A stretch of 64,000 nucleotides of DNA from an uncultured Chlorobiota bacterium. GTDB lineage: Bacteria > Bacteroidota > Ignavibacteria > UBA10030 > UBA6906. The stretch spans positions 1 through 64,000 of the forward strand of contig CAADGV010000011.1 of the NCBI GenBank assembly GCA_900696645.1, given 5' to 3'. Position 1 is the stretch's first letter. Every line of letters begins with the position of its first letter. Below, one piece after another: positions 9,537 through 17,229 of this stretch. The translations under genes and the position numbers were made by a program. The notes below the pieces were generated by a model. The model saw nothing but the letters and a program-made list of their open reading frames with translations. It had not been told where the DNA came from and searched no databases.

Positions 9537-10745
9537 TCATTGTGTTTTCGCCCTCTCTAACTCTATTGCGGCAAGCAGAAACGGCCCGTAGCCTTTAATG
9601 TCGTTCGATCGTTGTGCTTCACTTATGTAGTAGGCAAATGTTCCATCCCTGTAGGGCTTCCCTCCCAATCCCGCCCCCTTGATCGTGTTATGCAGATCAA
9701 CGAACCCGTTGGCGTCAATTGTGACGAGGCGGCTGCGGATAGCTTCGAACGAACGCGCCGCCTCCCGTCCGTGTTCTTCCGGCAAATAACCGAGCCGGGC
9801 ACCTTTTGCCAGCGCGTAGGTGAACATGCATGCTGAAGATGATTCGAGATAGTTACCCTCTCTCGACCCCTGATCAAGAACAAGATACCAGAGATGAGAT
9901 GTCGTATCACGCCACCGGAGCAGGCTGCTTGCCACATCATTCAGTATGGCAATAAGGTTTGCACGCTTCGGGTGATCGGCGGGGAAATAGTCCAGAACAT
10001 CTACCAATCCCATCGCATACCAGCCCATCGCTCTGCCCCAGAAACTTGGCGAACGTCCTGTCGCCGGATCGGCCCACGGCATTTGCCGGCTTTCATCCCA
10101 CGCGTGATAATACAAACCGGTCTGGGCGTCCTTTGTATGGCGAGCGATCCAAATAAACTGGTTCGCAATATCATCAAACAGGTCGGATTCACCGTATGTC
10201 GAGGCATACATCGCGGCAAAAGGTTGAGCCATGTAAAGGCCGTCCAGCCACATTTGGTACGGATAGATTTTCTTGTGCCAGAACCCTCCTTCATTCGTAC
10301 GCGGATGTTCACGAAGCTGTTGTCGCAATGTGTCGGCTGCGTAACGGAAGCGGACATCCTTCGTTTCGTCATAGGTAATCAGCAATGCCCGTCCGGGCGC
10401 AACCAGGTCGAGGTTATAGTCTGCTCGTTTGTACGTCTTGATCCGCCCATCGGGCTCAACGTATTGCAGAAGGTTCTGATGTACGAAATCAAAATACTTC
10501 TTCTCACCGGTGTGGAGATAGGTTTGATACAGGGCCCAAAGAACCAGACCCTGTTCATAGTTCCACTTTGTCTCTGTGAATCCGGTATCGTACGTGACGG
10601 CACCCGGGTGTCGAAGCACGAACGAATCCGCAATCCGGACAGACCATGGCTTGTCAGTCGGGATTTTCTGGGATGCCGGGCCGTTACCGCAAGCCGATAG
10701 CAGGAGGACGCCCGCAAGCAAGCCGAGTATTTTGAAATTGTTCAT
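9537..10745 (-). CDS. GH105 unsaturated rhamnogalacturonyl hydrolase, lipoprotein
   Basis: A 402-residue lipoprotein. The signal peptide ends in a lipobox (GVLLLSACG), so the enzyme is anchored to a membrane, probably facing the periplasm. The body is an (alpha/alpha)6 barrel of the GH105/YteR-YesR family, which hydrolyses the unsaturated galacturonyl residue left by pectate or rhamnogalacturonan lyases. Visible landmarks are YPYQMWLDGLYMAQPF, with Asp168 as the expected general acid, WGRAMGWYAMGLVD, and GLGGKPYRDGTFAYYISE near the C terminus. The ATG at 10745 was chosen because translation from it gives a clean lipoprotein signal, whereas an upstream in-frame extension runs into the neighbouring gene. 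It is the downstream partner of the pectate lyase in the degradation pathway. Confidence 0.92.
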   Translation of the reverse strand: MNNFKILGLLAGVLLLSACGNGPASQKIPTDKPWSVRIADSFVLRHPGAVTYDTGFTETKWNYEQGLVLWALYQTYLHTGEKKYFDFVHQNLLQYVEPDGRIKTYKRADYNLDLVAPGRALLITYDETKDVRFRYAADTLRQQLREHPRTNEGGFWHKKIYPYQMWLDGLYMAQPFAAMYASTYGESDLFDDIANQFIWIARHTKDAQTGLYYHAWDESRQMPWADPATGRSPSFWGRAMGWYAMGLVDVLDYFPADHPKRANLIAILNDVASSLLRWRDTTSHLWYLVLDQGSREGNYLESSSACMFTYALAKGARLGYLPEEHGREAARSFEAIRSRLVTIDANGFVDLHNTIKGAGLGGKPYRDGTFAYYISEAQRSNDIKGYGPFLLAAIELERAKTQ

Positions 10746-10779
10746 AGATTCCTCAACGCCGCTTTTATTATCGGCCCGG

Positions 10780-12351
10780 TTACTTGAGCAGTACCATTCT
10801 TCTGCTTTCCACAAGATTACCGGATTGAACACGGTAGATGTAGACACCTGAACTGAGATTCGTTGCATCAAACGCCAGCGTATGTGTACCGGCCTGTTTC
10901 TTTCCCTCAAACACCGTCGCAACCTGTTGGCCGATCAGATTAAATACTCTGATGCTGACTTGCGATTCCCGTGGAAGTCCGAACCGAATTGCGGTAGCAG
11001 GATTGAACGGATTCGGGTAGTTCTGCTCCACAAAGAACGACTGCGGAATTGTGCCTTCATTCTCAACCGAAGTCACCAACAGACTGCCACCCTCGAACGA
11101 AATCGAGCCTGAAGGTCCCAACGTAAACGGCACTGTATTATTAAACACGCCCGCCATCAGCCGGAGAACGCCGTTGATCGTTGTCGGCTGTGTGAGCGCA
11201 ACGCCTGCTGCGTTGTTGATGACGAGGTTGTTCACGGTTGTTGGCATGAGCGCGCTGGTTACTTGCGCCACCGAGCCATTGAACGCGTAGTTCCCTTCCG
11301 TACTGAATGAATTGCCACCGCCATTACTGGCCCCCGTGCACATAATGGCGCCCGCAAGACCGTCTGCGTGGCCAGTCGCCACTGTTCCACCCGGCGCAAC
11401 AATAAAGCTGCCGGTGTTTGAGGCAGTAATAACGGATGTACCAAGATTCAACGTTGATCCGGCCGCTACTTCCATGGTAAAGTGACCCGTTCCAGTAGTG
11501 CCGTACTGAACGTTCGAAAACGAGAGGTTGTGCGTGCCGTTGCCTGAAAAGATCAGTTTATTAATTCTGGTTGCGCCCGAGTTTTGCAGCGTTGCGTTAG
11601 AAACCGTGAAGTCGCCGTAGAGATTGAATGTCACGTCGGGAGCGCTTCCCCGGCTCACGCTGAAGTTTCCGCCTGTTACTGTAATATTTCCCAAAACATT
11701 CACAATAATCGTCGCAGCAGAGCTGGAACCGTTTGTCGAAAACTGCCCGCCTCTGACAATGATGTCTCCGTTGATGTTGATTGGTGTGAGAATTGCTGCA
11801 GGGCTCGTCAACTGAACTCTGACCGACCCGGTTGCGTCTACCTCAAAATTACCATGAATCGTATTTCCGCCCGTCAGGCCCAAATCCACATTGGCGGTTT
11901 GCCCGGTACAATTCCACACAAAGTGATGGAAATCCTGATTCAAATTGTTCGGCTTTGAACCGCTGATGTACCCCGTTACCTTGCATATCGATCCTGCTGC
12001 CCACGTTGCTTCGGGAATCGAGCCGGCGTTCTGAGCATGCTCGTACATTCCCCCGTTGGCAAAGGTCAGACTCGGGGCGCCGCCTATTTTTCCCTGGTTG
12101 CGAAGTGTGCCCGAAATGGAAACTGCAACGTTAACGAAGATGGAATCCGTTGCGCGAATGGTGATTGTCTCCGAACCTGTTGGCGGGGCTGCAGGAAGTG
12201 ACCATGCCGTACCGTTCCATCGTTCCCAATTACCGGCCGCGTTCCAGTTTCCGCCGGCGGTGTTACTGCGATAGTCGCCGACTGATTGGGCATTGGCTAT
12301 TCCTGTCACACCGATCAGAAAGACGATCAAAGCAATTATTGTTGTTCTCAT
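10780..12351 (-). CDS. T9SS-secreted beta-solenoid-like protein, function unknown
   Basis: A 523-residue secreted protein. The start at 12351 is favoured by a strong GGAGG ribosome-binding site and by the signal peptide MRTTIIALIVFLIGVTGIANAQ; an in-frame ATG 15 codons upstream lacks both. The mature part opens with SVGDYRSNTAGGNWNAAGNWERW, the same kind of opening as the 4362-6755 protein, followed by Gly/Asn/Thr-rich short strands such as NIHGNFEV and GNITVTGGNF, and ends in an NYPNPFNP sorting domain. It is thus a smaller paralogue of the 797-residue protein, lacking its linker domain. No enzyme motif was found. It lies between the GH105 gene and two outer-membrane barrel genes. Confidence 0.82.
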   Translation of the reverse strand: MRTTIIALIVFLIGVTGIANAQSVGDYRSNTAGGNWNAAGNWERWNGTAWSLPAAPPTGSETITIRATDSIFVNVAVSISGTLRNQGKIGGAPSLTFANGGMYEHAQNAGSIPEATWAAGSICKVTGYISGSKPNNLNQDFHHFVWNCTGQTANVDLGLTGGNTIHGNFEVDATGSVRVQLTSPAAILTPININGDIIVRGGQFSTNGSSSAATIIVNVLGNITVTGGNFSVSRGSAPDVTFNLYGDFTVSNATLQNSGATRINKLIFSGNGTHNLSFSNVQYGTTGTGHFTMEVAAGSTLNLGTSVITASNTGSFIVAPGGTVATGHADGLAGAIMCTGASNGGGNSFSTEGNYAFNGSVAQVTSALMPTTVNNLVINNAAGVALTQPTTINGVLRLMAGVFNNTVPFTLGPSGSISFEGGSLLVTSVENEGTIPQSFFVEQNYPNPFNPATAIRFGLPRESQVSIRVFNLIGQQVATVFEGKKQAGTHTLAFDATNLSSGVYIYRVQSGNLVESRRMVLLK

Positions 12352-12413
12352 GTTGCACCTCCGTGAATGTATTGTAGTTTGCAAGAATGACCTCACTCAA
12401 ACTCGAATATCTG

Positions 12414-13916
12414 TTACCAGGGAAATACGTACGCCACATCTGCGGTAATTGCATGACGTGTGTCGCTGTTCAGATTTACGTTGCTTCCCCATACATCCTG
12501 GTACTTCATTGTCCCGTATTCGTAGGCAATGTTCAACCTGGCCGGGCCGAATGAAAACCCGAGTCCGGTCGAATACACTGAATGCATCACGGGCTCTCCG
12601 GCAATCGGATTTCCTTCCGGTTCAAACACTTCCGCCTGACCCCGGATGCCCGCACGCAACGTAAGCCAATCCGAAGCACGATACTCGGCACCGACTCGAA
12701 ACACGGAACTCGACAGCCACGGATTGTATGTTGTGTCGGGAGAACTGTATCGTGCCGATGCAGTTGAGCGCATTTCGTATTCAAATGAAAGAAGTAGTCC
12801 TTCTCTCATTTTGATCGAGAGCCCGACCGAACCGCGCCACGGCAATCGGACTTTGTCTTCACCTGTTTGCGTGAAAGCAGAAGAGGTGCCGTTGGTATCC
12901 ACGCGTACCTGAGTCGAAAACGTACGCGTGATAGTCATCGGCGGCTTCACTGACGCGCCGAGCGTTATGTAGTTACCGAGATACATAGCGCTGATCGTGT
13001 ATTCCTGGCCGCTGTAGTCGGATGTTCCGGACTTCGTTGCGCGCCCGTACACAGAGTCAAGCCGGAAGAAATTCGCAAAGAACGTAAGTCTGCCCCGCGC
13101 ATTTCTTTGCTCAAAATCGTCCGTGCTTCCCTTCAGGATCATTCCGCTGAAACCAATGTGGATATTGTCGGAAAGGGATCCCGAAAGGGCGGCGCCGTAG
13201 CCCCGCATCCTTCCATCTCGCAAACGAATGAACTGCGACCAACGGGCTTCCACCGTGTTCACATTTGTCGGCAGCGGAAACGGTGACGGGCGTTGCGAGA
13301 GTATTGACGGACTGAGAACGTTGTTATTTTGATAGTAGTTGTTCAGATTCGCATACTCGATTGCCCCGATACCGATTGTGAACCGCATGTCGTCTATAGT
13401 AAACGGCACGCCGATCATCGCCTGAGTCGGCAATGCCTGATTCTTGGAACGAGACCAGTTCGGGCTAATCGAATCATACGGGCGCTGCACAGAATCACCC
13501 GGATTTCCACCGAAGCGGATGATTGTCGTATCGCCATTCACAATAACCGTATCACCGTAGCGAGGGTCGGGAATGAGATGCGTCAATCCCTCCATCAACA
13601 GACTGAAGTTCGAATAGTATTTGAGCGGAGCGTATTGTTGGACTTGTTTCATCGACGAATAGCGTTGCACGCCGCCCAACGAAAGTTGGAAGCCGTCAAG
13701 AGTCTGAAGCGAGGCCGGATTGGCGAACATCAAACCCAAATCATTTGTCCGGCCGAGCGTAATCCCGCCCGAGGCCCGCGATGCTGCAGATTGGAGAGTC
13801 CGTTGGTCAAGTCCTTGAATAGTAAGCGGTACATCATGCCCCTGCGCGCCTGCAACATGCGGCGCAAGGAAGTATGCAATCAACAGTGTAATGATGAAAT
13901 TCTGACGAGGTATCAT
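12414..13916 (-). CDS. Outer-membrane beta-barrel protein, FadL/OmpP1-like
   Basis: A 500-residue protein with a signal peptide ending near HVAGAQG and, across its length, alternating amphipathic strands with aromatic residues at their ends, as in outer-membrane barrels. The N-terminal region (ASRASGGITLGRTNDLGLMFANPASLQTLDGFQLSLGG) is the pattern seen in FadL/OmpP1-type and PorV-related barrels, where an N-terminal segment plugs the pore. Its start codon overlaps the stop of the PorV-family gene by four bases (ATGA), so the two are translationally coupled. It may let oligosaccharides or small hydrophobic compounds through the outer membrane, but the substrate cannot be read from the sequence. 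Confidence 0.7.
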   Translation of the reverse strand: MIPRQNFIITLLIAYFLAPHVAGAQGHDVPLTIQGLDQRTLQSAASRASGGITLGRTNDLGLMFANPASLQTLDGFQLSLGGVQRYSSMKQVQQYAPLKYYSNFSLLMEGLTHLIPDPRYGDTVIVNGDTTIIRFGGNPGDSVQRPYDSISPNWSRSKNQALPTQAMIGVPFTIDDMRFTIGIGAIEYANLNNYYQNNNVLSPSILSQRPSPFPLPTNVNTVEARWSQFIRLRDGRMRGYGAALSGSLSDNIHIGFSGMILKGSTDDFEQRNARGRLTFFANFFRLDSVYGRATKSGTSDYSGQEYTISAMYLGNYITLGASVKPPMTITRTFSTQVRVDTNGTSSAFTQTGEDKVRLPWRGSVGLSIKMREGLLLSFEYEMRSTASARYSSPDTTYNPWLSSSVFRVGAEYRASDWLTLRAGIRGQAEVFEPEGNPIAGEPVMHSVYSTGLGFSFGPARLNIAYEYGTMKYQDVWGSNVNLNSDTRHAITADVAYVFPW

Positions 13917-14947
13917 TGCAGTTCCGCTCCTAAACTGAAACGCTGTACATTGCCGAGGTACGTACCCAATGTTCCGTAGCTGTAGTCAACTGAAAGACGA
14001 ACAGAGCCGAGTGTGTGCTTGAGACCCGCTCCGAGTGTAAGTCCTTCTGTGTCGTAATTGAATTTGTAGCCGGCGCGAAGCGCAAACGTCTCCGCATACT
14101 CATACTCCATCCCGACGTGTTGTTGCTGCGCGTAATCATTGGGTTGGAAGAGATCAAATGCGATGCTCAGGCGGTTCTCCTCCGTGTTGAAGAACAGGGC
14201 ATCGCGGCCCATGACATTTGCCGCTGTGCCGAGCCGGAACAGAAGCGGAACGGCGCTGCTTTCGTTTGCGTATGTGATTTCAGCACCGAAATTTTGCACG
14301 GATGCGGCTATTTGAATCGAGCGGAAGCCCGTGTTGTACCGGACTCCGAAATCGAACAGCAATCCGTTTCCCCATGTTTTGACTTCCCGCGAAGCATAAC
14401 TGCCTCCCTGCGGAACAAGCGCAGTAACCATACGGCCGTTGTACAGACTCTCGTGCGCATACTTGATGCTGATACCTGTCGAGAAGCGATCGGTCAGGCT
14501 GCGGGCATATGTTATTCCGACCAAGTAGCTGAAGGGCCTGAACGTTCTGCCTGTAAAGCCGGGGAAATCAGGGTCCCAGTATTCCGCCAACGTGCTTGTT
14601 TCTTCGAATACTCCGTAGTCAACATACTGTACTTGAACACCGACGGCGCCAATTCCGCCAAGCGGAAAAGCATACGCAAGTGCCCCCTGCTGTGCATCGA
14701 AAATCCAGTTGATGTACGTGGAGGAAAAATCGTGATTCTGCGTGAGCGCAAGTCCGCTGGGATTCCAGAATACCGCCTCGGCTCCGGTTGCCAATGCGCT
14801 GTAGGCATCACCCAATGCCGTTGCCCGGGCAGAAGGCATTACTTTCAGGAACTGCATTGATGTGGTTCCCACTTTCTGGGCATGCCCTGCAACCGGCAAC
14901 ACGGCAACCATACACATCAACCAGACACATTTCTTAAAACATTTCAT
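13913..14947 (-). CDS. PorV/PorQ family outer-membrane protein
   Basis: A 344-residue barrel protein. After the signal peptide (MKCFKKCVWLMCMVAVLPVAGHAQ) comes the hallmark of the PorV/PorQ family, FLKVMPSARATALGDAYSALATGAEAVFWNPSGLA. PorV itself is the T9SS shuttle that accepts sorting-domain cargo; many genomes of this group also carry several paralogues near individual cargo genes. The start at 14947 was preferred over an ATG three codons upstream because the GAGGA motif would be too close to the earlier one. It directly follows the 746-residue surface protein (13-base gap) and overlaps the next barrel gene, so it likely serves the same locus. Whether it is the main PorV is not known. Confidence 0.82.
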   Translation of the reverse strand: MKCFKKCVWLMCMVAVLPVAGHAQKVGTTSMQFLKVMPSARATALGDAYSALATGAEAVFWNPSGLALTQNHDFSSTYINWIFDAQQGALAYAFPLGGIGAVGVQVQYVDYGVFEETSTLAEYWDPDFPGFTGRTFRPFSYLVGITYARSLTDRFSTGISIKYAHESLYNGRMVTALVPQGGSYASREVKTWGNGLLFDFGVRYNTGFRSIQIAASVQNFGAEITYANESSAVPLLFRLGTAANVMGRDALFFNTEENRLSIAFDLFQPNDYAQQQHVGMEYEYAETFALRAGYKFNYDTEGLTLGAGLKHTLGSVRLSVDYSYGTLGTYLGNVQRFSLGAELQ

Positions 14948-14960
14948 GATTCTCATTTCC

Positions 14961-17201
14961 TCAATGAATAATCACAAACTTACCGTTAGTTCTCGCGCCG
15001 GACTCATCTTCCACAACAAAATAGTACACACCCGACGCGATCAACTGGTTGTTGCGGGAAATCTGGAAATACGCTTCTCCGAAACTCCCGTCGTGTTCAA
15101 TCGTTTGCACAAGCTGGCCGCTGTACGAGTAGATGCGAATTGTGCAGCGAGCAGTCAGGCCGCGGAATTTTATCCTGTCCGCAACATCGCCGCGGGCATC
15201 GAAGCCCCCTTCGGGATTGGTGACGAACAACGGATTCGGTACCACGTATACTTTGGAGAGCTTCGCGGCCGGCGGGGCCTGCGTAAGATGTGAACGCATG
15301 TTTGTCATTCCGCTTTTCCCACCCGACGAATCCACGGAAACAACTGCGTAGTAATAGTAGGACCCCTCAACACTGTTTGTGTCGAGCATCGTATAGATGG
15401 AATCTTCAAAGAACCGCTGATCCCGCCGCGTGATCGTGTCCATCACCGCCCAGGGACCCAGCGGACTTGTCGCCCTCATTGCAAGATAGTGCATGAAGGG
15501 TGCTCGCAACCGGCCGTTTGCATTTGCGTTGGTGAAATCCTCGACGTACGGATACCAAACGAGTTTGTTGAATGCCGAACGAGTATCTTCAACGCGCAAT
15601 GCAGGAGCGGGAACCGGAATAGGAACAGTGTTGTAGTAGCCACGGCCTTTCCGTTGACGCAGCATCGTCCGCGTAGAATCGGCCGGCTCATATTGCAGAG
15701 AGTCATACTTCGCAAGAGGCAGGCCGGTGTACATTTCGATCGCCCGATCGGCAACATCTCTGATGGAAACAACGCCCGGCGTCACGTACCACGGCAGCGG
15801 ATTGTTCTGAAGATACGTGCTTCCGATGTACGGTTTCGGGCCGAGGAACGGGTATTGCAACGTATCATACCAGCTCGGAATCGGGCAGAAATACGTTCCC
15901 GCATCCACGCCCGCCCTGATGTTTCCTCCCAAATCCGAATAGACGCGATCACCGGCAACACCGGGACCGTACCCGACCACATCAGCAACGGCAAATCGAA
16001 CCGTCTCGCCCGGAGGAAGAATGAACGGGAAGAATCCGTACATGTGAACTACCGGTTGGTACCACGACAAGTTCGTCGAGCCTCTTGTCCGTCCTTTCCA
16101 GTACGTCCAGTTCGCCGGATCATACGGAATCAACTGATTGCGGAAACGCAGCGAATCACTGGTTCCCTGAAACACACCGGTTCGTCGTTGCTGCAGGGGA
16201 TCAAGCGTAGGTTGGTTTTTCGTTGCCGGAAGATTGCCGTTTTCGTAACGCAGCATGAACGGCTGCTTGATTTTGTTGTTGATATCAAATGCGCCGGAGC
16301 TGTCGCCGTTCGTCAGCCAAATTTGTTGCGTTTCACTCTTGCGCGCAACACGATCGTAATCATAATAGAGCATCATCATGCCGGCCGCTTGCGGCGAGTT
16401 CAATCCGCCCCGGTCGCCCGGTTGCGACCATTGATTGAAGAAAGCGGTGTCCGGCCTTCCCTCTCTGTCATGATTGTAGGACATCCATCTCTTCAAATCG
16501 AAGCGCCCGAATTGATTTCCTTCGCCGTTCTGTCCTCGGTAATCACCCTCGCCCCAGCGGTTGTACGTACGCTGGTAGCCGAACATCGAGGGGCCAAGAG
16601 CGTAAGTCCACACAGCCGAAAGATCCTTGATCGTATCCGCCGTGGTGTTCTCCAATTCATATTCATAGATGATGAAGCTGTCGTACCCGGGAAAACTCCA
16701 TGCGCGGCTTGTTCGTGTCACGACAATGCCAAGCTGCTGCGTTCCCCATTTTGCCACGATTCTTTCCTCCGCTTCATCGGAATTATATGCAGGGTTGATG
16801 CGACCATTTTCGAGAATAGGGTAGTTTTCGATTCTCTCAATCGAAATCGGGCTTACGCCGAGCAGTGTTGTCGGATTCCCGTTCCCATCAGAAACTGCGC
16901 CACAATACACATATTGCCGTCCGCCGGGCCGTGTGCCCGCCAGCCAGAGGCCTCCTCCAAAAGAATTGTGCTGCCCCCGATAGTTGACGCGGTTGAGAAT
17001 CATGGACGAGTTCGGCGGCCACTCCATTGAGGAGAATCCGGGGAGAATGCTGCCGACGCCATTGTCGTACACTCTGCCAAGCTCGCCCGTGTTGTACACT
17101 GTGTGATGGAGCATTCCGCGCCGGTGGGTTCGATAATCCCTCTGCGAGAAGGCAGTTGAGACGACGCAGAGAATGAGGATGAAAAGAATAAAACGGTGCA
17201 T
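14961..17201 (-). CDS. Large secreted surface protein with C-terminal sorting-type domain
   Basis: A 746-residue exported protein with a signal peptide (MHRFILFILILCVVSTAFSQ). The long central part has many aromatic residues and no motif I recognise. Near residues 560-640 is a fibronectin-like segment (LGPWAVMDTITRRDQRFFEDSIY). The C-terminal about 90 residues begin KLSKVYVVPNPLF and end ASGVYYFVVEDESGARTNGKFVIIH, matching the overall shape of T9SS sorting domains although the NPFNP signature is absent. It lies 28 bases downstream of the TonB-dependent receptor and 13 bases before the PorV-family gene. The position suggests a surface partner of the receptor, comparable in place but not in sequence to a SusD protein. 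Confidence 0.72.
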   Translation of the reverse strand: MHRFILFILILCVVSTAFSQRDYRTHRRGMLHHTVYNTGELGRVYDNGVGSILPGFSSMEWPPNSSMILNRVNYRGQHNSFGGGLWLAGTRPGGRQYVYCGAVSDGNGNPTTLLGVSPISIERIENYPILENGRINPAYNSDEAEERIVAKWGTQQLGIVVTRTSRAWSFPGYDSFIIYEYELENTTADTIKDLSAVWTYALGPSMFGYQRTYNRWGEGDYRGQNGEGNQFGRFDLKRWMSYNHDREGRPDTAFFNQWSQPGDRGGLNSPQAAGMMMLYYDYDRVARKSETQQIWLTNGDSSGAFDINNKIKQPFMLRYENGNLPATKNQPTLDPLQQRRTGVFQGTSDSLRFRNQLIPYDPANWTYWKGRTRGSTNLSWYQPVVHMYGFFPFILPPGETVRFAVADVVGYGPGVAGDRVYSDLGGNIRAGVDAGTYFCPIPSWYDTLQYPFLGPKPYIGSTYLQNNPLPWYVTPGVVSIRDVADRAIEMYTGLPLAKYDSLQYEPADSTRTMLRQRKGRGYYNTVPIPVPAPALRVEDTRSAFNKLVWYPYVEDFTNANANGRLRAPFMHYLAMRATSPLGPWAVMDTITRRDQRFFEDSIYTMLDTNSVEGSYYYYAVVSVDSSGGKSGMTNMRSHLTQAPPAAKLSKVYVVPNPLFVTNPEGGFDARGDVADRIKFRGLTARCTIRIYSYSGQLVQTIEHDGSFGEAYFQISRNNQLIASGVYYFVVEDESGARTNGKFVIIH

Positions 17202-17229
17202 AGAACTTTTCCCTACAATTGCTGGGCGA

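Noticed and set aside
15489-17030. A 513-residue plus-strand open frame
   Set aside because: It is antisense to the 746-residue secreted protein gene, Arg/Ile-rich without a fold pattern, and has no start signal.
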